Below, piece after piece: positions 6,140-7,554 of a DNA stretch of 7,554 bases; position 1 is the stretch's first letter, and the number at the start of each line of letters is the position of its first letter. The notes beneath the pieces were generated by a model. It made no database searches, was not told the origin of the DNA, and saw nothing but the letters and a program-made list of their open reading frames with translations. The stretch covers positions 1-7,554 of the forward strand of contig JABDPL010000073.1 of NCBI GenBank assembly GCA_013042825.1, given 5' to 3'. Made by a program: the position numbers and the translations under genes. This stretch comes from Flavobacteriaceae bacterium. Its GTDB lineage: Bacteria > Bacteroidota > Bacteroidia > Flavobacteriales > Flavobacteriaceae.

Positions 6140-6985
6140 ATGAAAATGAAGAATATATATAAACTTAAAAGCACTCTGGGTTCTGGATTAATCATCCTGT
6201 TTCTATTAATGTGCTCTCCTTTATTATTTATTAGCTGTAATACTGATGAAACACAAACAGTTGTAAATTTTACAAATCTGGTAATGGCCGAGGAATTTGA
6301 TGTTGATGGGCCTCCTGATCCTGCCATGTGGAGATATGATATCGGTACAGGTGATAATGGCTGGGGTAATAGCGAACTACAATATTATACCGACATTCCT
6401 GACAACATTATTGTTGAAGGCGGTGTGTTGAAGATAACCGCAAGGGAAGACCAATTTGAGGGTTCCATCTACACCTCTGCCAGGATAAATACCCAGGGAT
6501 TATTTGAACAACAGTACGGACGTATTGAAGCGCGTATGAAATTACCTTGGGGTCAAGGTCTTTGGCCTGCGTTCTGGCTCTTAGGCTCTAATATCGATGA
6601 AGTGAGTTGGCCACAATGTGGTGAAATTGATATCATGGAAAATGCGGGATCGCAACCAACGGTAGTAAGCGGAGCTGTACACGGTCCGGGTTATAATGCC
6701 GGTGAAGCTGTTACTAAGAAATATGATCTGGTAAATGATCGTTTTGATACTGATTTTCACATCTTCGGTATCGAATGGGGTCCTGGTTATATCAATTATT
6801 ATGTAGATGATGTGTTGTATAATCAGATCACTCCTGAAGATGTACCCGGAGAATGGGTTTTCGATAATGGTCCCTTCTTCATAATTTTAAATGTGGCCGT
6901 AGGAGGAACTTTTGATGGACCACCTAATGAAGACACCGTGTTTCCCCAAACAATGTATGTAGATTATATAAGGATTTATGATTAA
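6140..6985 (+). CDS. GH16 laminarinase-type endo-beta-1,3-glucanase, lipoprotein
   Basis: A 281-residue, single-domain glycoside hydrolase family 16 enzyme that should cut internal beta-1,3 bonds of laminarin-like glucan with retention of configuration. The catalytic signature EIDIME spans residues 162-167: E162 nucleophile, D164 assisting, E167 acid/base. The extra residue giving ExDxxE is typical of the laminarinase/lichenase-type group. Other family hallmarks are EEFD near the start of the fold (51-54), GRIEARMKLP (128-136), GLWPAFWLLG (140-149), HG at 181-182, FHIFGIEW (206-213), LNVAVGG (250-256) and a final VDYIRIYD. The length fits a bare catalytic domain with no carbohydrate-binding module; binding is presumably supplied by the upstream lipoprotein. 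The N-terminus is an SpII signal with lipobox FISC and Cys33, followed by NTDET, so outer-membrane and probably surface anchoring. ATG at 6146 is an alternative start; both leave the signal peptide intact. It probably ends the three-gene operon, since a spacer with a strong stem-loop follows. Confidence 0.95.
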   Translation: MKMKNIYKLKSTLGSGLIILFLLMCSPLLFISCNTDETQTVVNFTNLVMAEEFDVDGPPDPAMWRYDIGTGDNGWGNSELQYYTDIPDNIIVEGGVLKITAREDQFEGSIYTSARINTQGLFEQQYGRIEARMKLPWGQGLWPAFWLLGSNIDEVSWPQCGEIDIMENAGSQPTVVSGAVHGPGYNAGEAVTKKYDLVNDRFDTDFHIFGIEWGPGYINYYVDDVLYNQITPEDVPGEWVFDNGPFFIILNVAVGGTFDGPPNEDTVFPQTMYVDYIRIYD

Positions 6986-7196
6986 AAAATAAGACATACA
7001 GCATTCTGAATGGATGGAAACCATCTCAATCTGTAAAAGGAAAACAAAAATGAAAGGTTCGTCTTCGCTTCGATGACGATCCTTTCAAATCTTTGTTCCT
7101 ATATGATTTCAGCCTTATATCAACCTACCTCACTCTAACAGAACTAAACACTGCGCAACATGTTATCGAGATGCTTGGAATATAAAAGCCAGACCT
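6986..7196. other. Intergenic spacer between GH16 and GH17 genes
   Basis: This spacer of 211 bases is much longer than the 7- and 28-base gaps upstream, so the GH17 gene may have its own promoter or be attenuated from the operon. It contains a small GATGG-AAA-CCATC hairpin (7013-7025) and the larger stem-loop at 7051-7087. AATCTTTG (7088-7095) is one base from the -7 consensus TAnnTTTG, but the matching -33 position falls inside the stem-loop and shows no TTG, so I do not call a promoter. The rest holds no recognisable gene. Confidence 0.6.
7051..7087. terminator. Strong stem-loop after GH16: possible terminator, attenuator or mRNA-processing hairpin
   Basis: TGAAAGG (7051-7057) pairs with CCTTTCA (7081-7087); after one T-T mismatch TCGTC (7059-7063) pairs with GACGA (7075-7079). 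That makes 12 pairs around an 11-base loop, which can add two further pairs. It begins 65 bases after the GH16 stop. The plus strand has only a broken T-run after it (AAATCTTTGTTCC), whereas the minus strand would follow it with TTTTTGTTTTCC. It therefore looks more like a terminator for leftward transcription, a bidirectional one, or a stabilising hairpin at the 3' end of the operon mRNA. Confidence 0.4.
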
Positions 7197-7554
7197 ATGA
7201 AATCTGTGAAAACAATTTTTATTGTAGCTTGCGCACTCTTAATAAGTGTCTCCTGTGAACAGGATAAAACCAAAAAAGAAACTCAAAATCAAAAAGGATA
7301 CAATTTGACGGCGAAGGACATTTTAGGTAAGCCCGAGTATTTGGCCATATCATATGGCGGATACCGTACAAAAACCAGGAACGAGCAACCTACCTTGGAA
7401 CAGATCAAGGAGGATATAAAAATATTGGCGGCCATGAACATCAAAGTTCTGCGCACCTATAACACTAAACTCAGGCATGCAACTACAGTGCTTGAAGCGA
7501 TAAGAGAACTCAAGCAGGAGGATCCATCATTCGAGATGTATGTGATGCTTGGGG
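7197..7554 (+). CDS. GH17-type beta-1,3-glucanase, lipoprotein (N-terminal part only)
   Basis: My translation from the ATG at 7197 gives 119 residues and remains open at the window edge, so the gene is 5'-complete and 3'-truncated. An SpII signal ends in ISVSC with Cys20 as the lipidation site, followed by a Lys/Glu/Gln-rich linker to about residue 35. The first part of a TIM barrel follows: LGKPEYLAISYGGYR (strand 1, 43-57), TLEQIKEDIKILAAMNIKVLRTYNT (helix 1 and strand 2, within 66-90) and FEMYVMLG (strand 3). These segments match what I know of Bacteroidetes GH17 enzymes, which hydrolyse beta-1,3-glucan and occur beside GH16 in laminarin loci. The two catalytic glutamates lie beyond the window, so activity cannot be confirmed here. 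A long spacer with a stem-loop separates it from GH16, so its expression may be partly independent. Confidence 0.85.
   Translation, partial: MKSVKTIFIVACALLISVSCEQDKTKKETQNQKGYNLTAKDILGKPEYLAISYGGYRTKTRNEQPTLEQIKEDIKILAAMNIKVLRTYNTKLRHATTVLEAIRELKQEDPSFEMYVMLG

Noticed and set aside
7012..7026. GATGG-AAA-CCATC hairpin as the GH16 terminator
   Set aside because: Only five strong pairs and no T-run follows; the larger stem-loop just downstream is a better candidate.
7050..7076. Eight-codon open frame (MKGSSSLR) that could be a leader peptide
   Set aside because: It coincides with the arm and loop of the stem-loop, is too short to assess, and has no codon run suggesting attenuation by a particular amino acid.

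Overview
The window looks like a marine Bacteroidetes (Flavobacteriia-type) chromosome. The base composition is AT-rich, Shine-Dalgarno sites are weak or absent, SpII lipoprotein signals are followed by acidic residues, and the gene content fits. No rRNA, tRNA, insertion sequence or CRISPR array was seen. This is inference from gene content, not a phylogenetic placement.

Layout. (1) Positions 1-588, minus strand: a tightly coupled pair. An AhpD/carboxymuconolactone-decarboxylase-like CxxC protein is followed, with no gap (TAA then ATG), by the N-terminal 84 residues of a radical SAM enzyme that I recognise as ArsS-like (arsenosugar biosynthesis). (2) Positions 589-1034: a 446-base AT-rich divergent intergenic region with several small inverted and direct repeats but no consensus promoter. 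(3) Positions 1035-6985, plus strand: three closely spaced genes, probably one operon. They encode a 1047-residue fusion of a clan GH-A glycosidase-like TIM barrel to a large outer-membrane beta-barrel-like domain, a 641-residue multidomain glycan-binding lipoprotein, and a compact GH16 laminarinase-type endo-beta-1,3-glucanase lipoprotein. (4) Positions 6986-7196: a 211-base spacer with a strong stem-loop. (5) Positions 7197 to the end: the first 119 residues of a GH17-type beta-1,3-glucanase lipoprotein, cut by the window edge.

How the genes fit together. GH16 and GH17 next to a non-catalytic surface-glycan-binding lipoprotein is the signature of a laminarin (beta-1,3/1,6-glucan) utilisation locus. 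The lipoproteins would bind and cut the polysaccharide at the cell surface. No SusC/SusD pair lies inside the window. The operon is instead headed by the enzyme-barrel fusion, which is the most unusual object here. It joins an apparently intact catalytic centre (E168 and E273) to about 550-600 residues of amphipathic beta-hairpins in one reading frame. Its substrate, topology and transport role cannot be settled from sequence alone.
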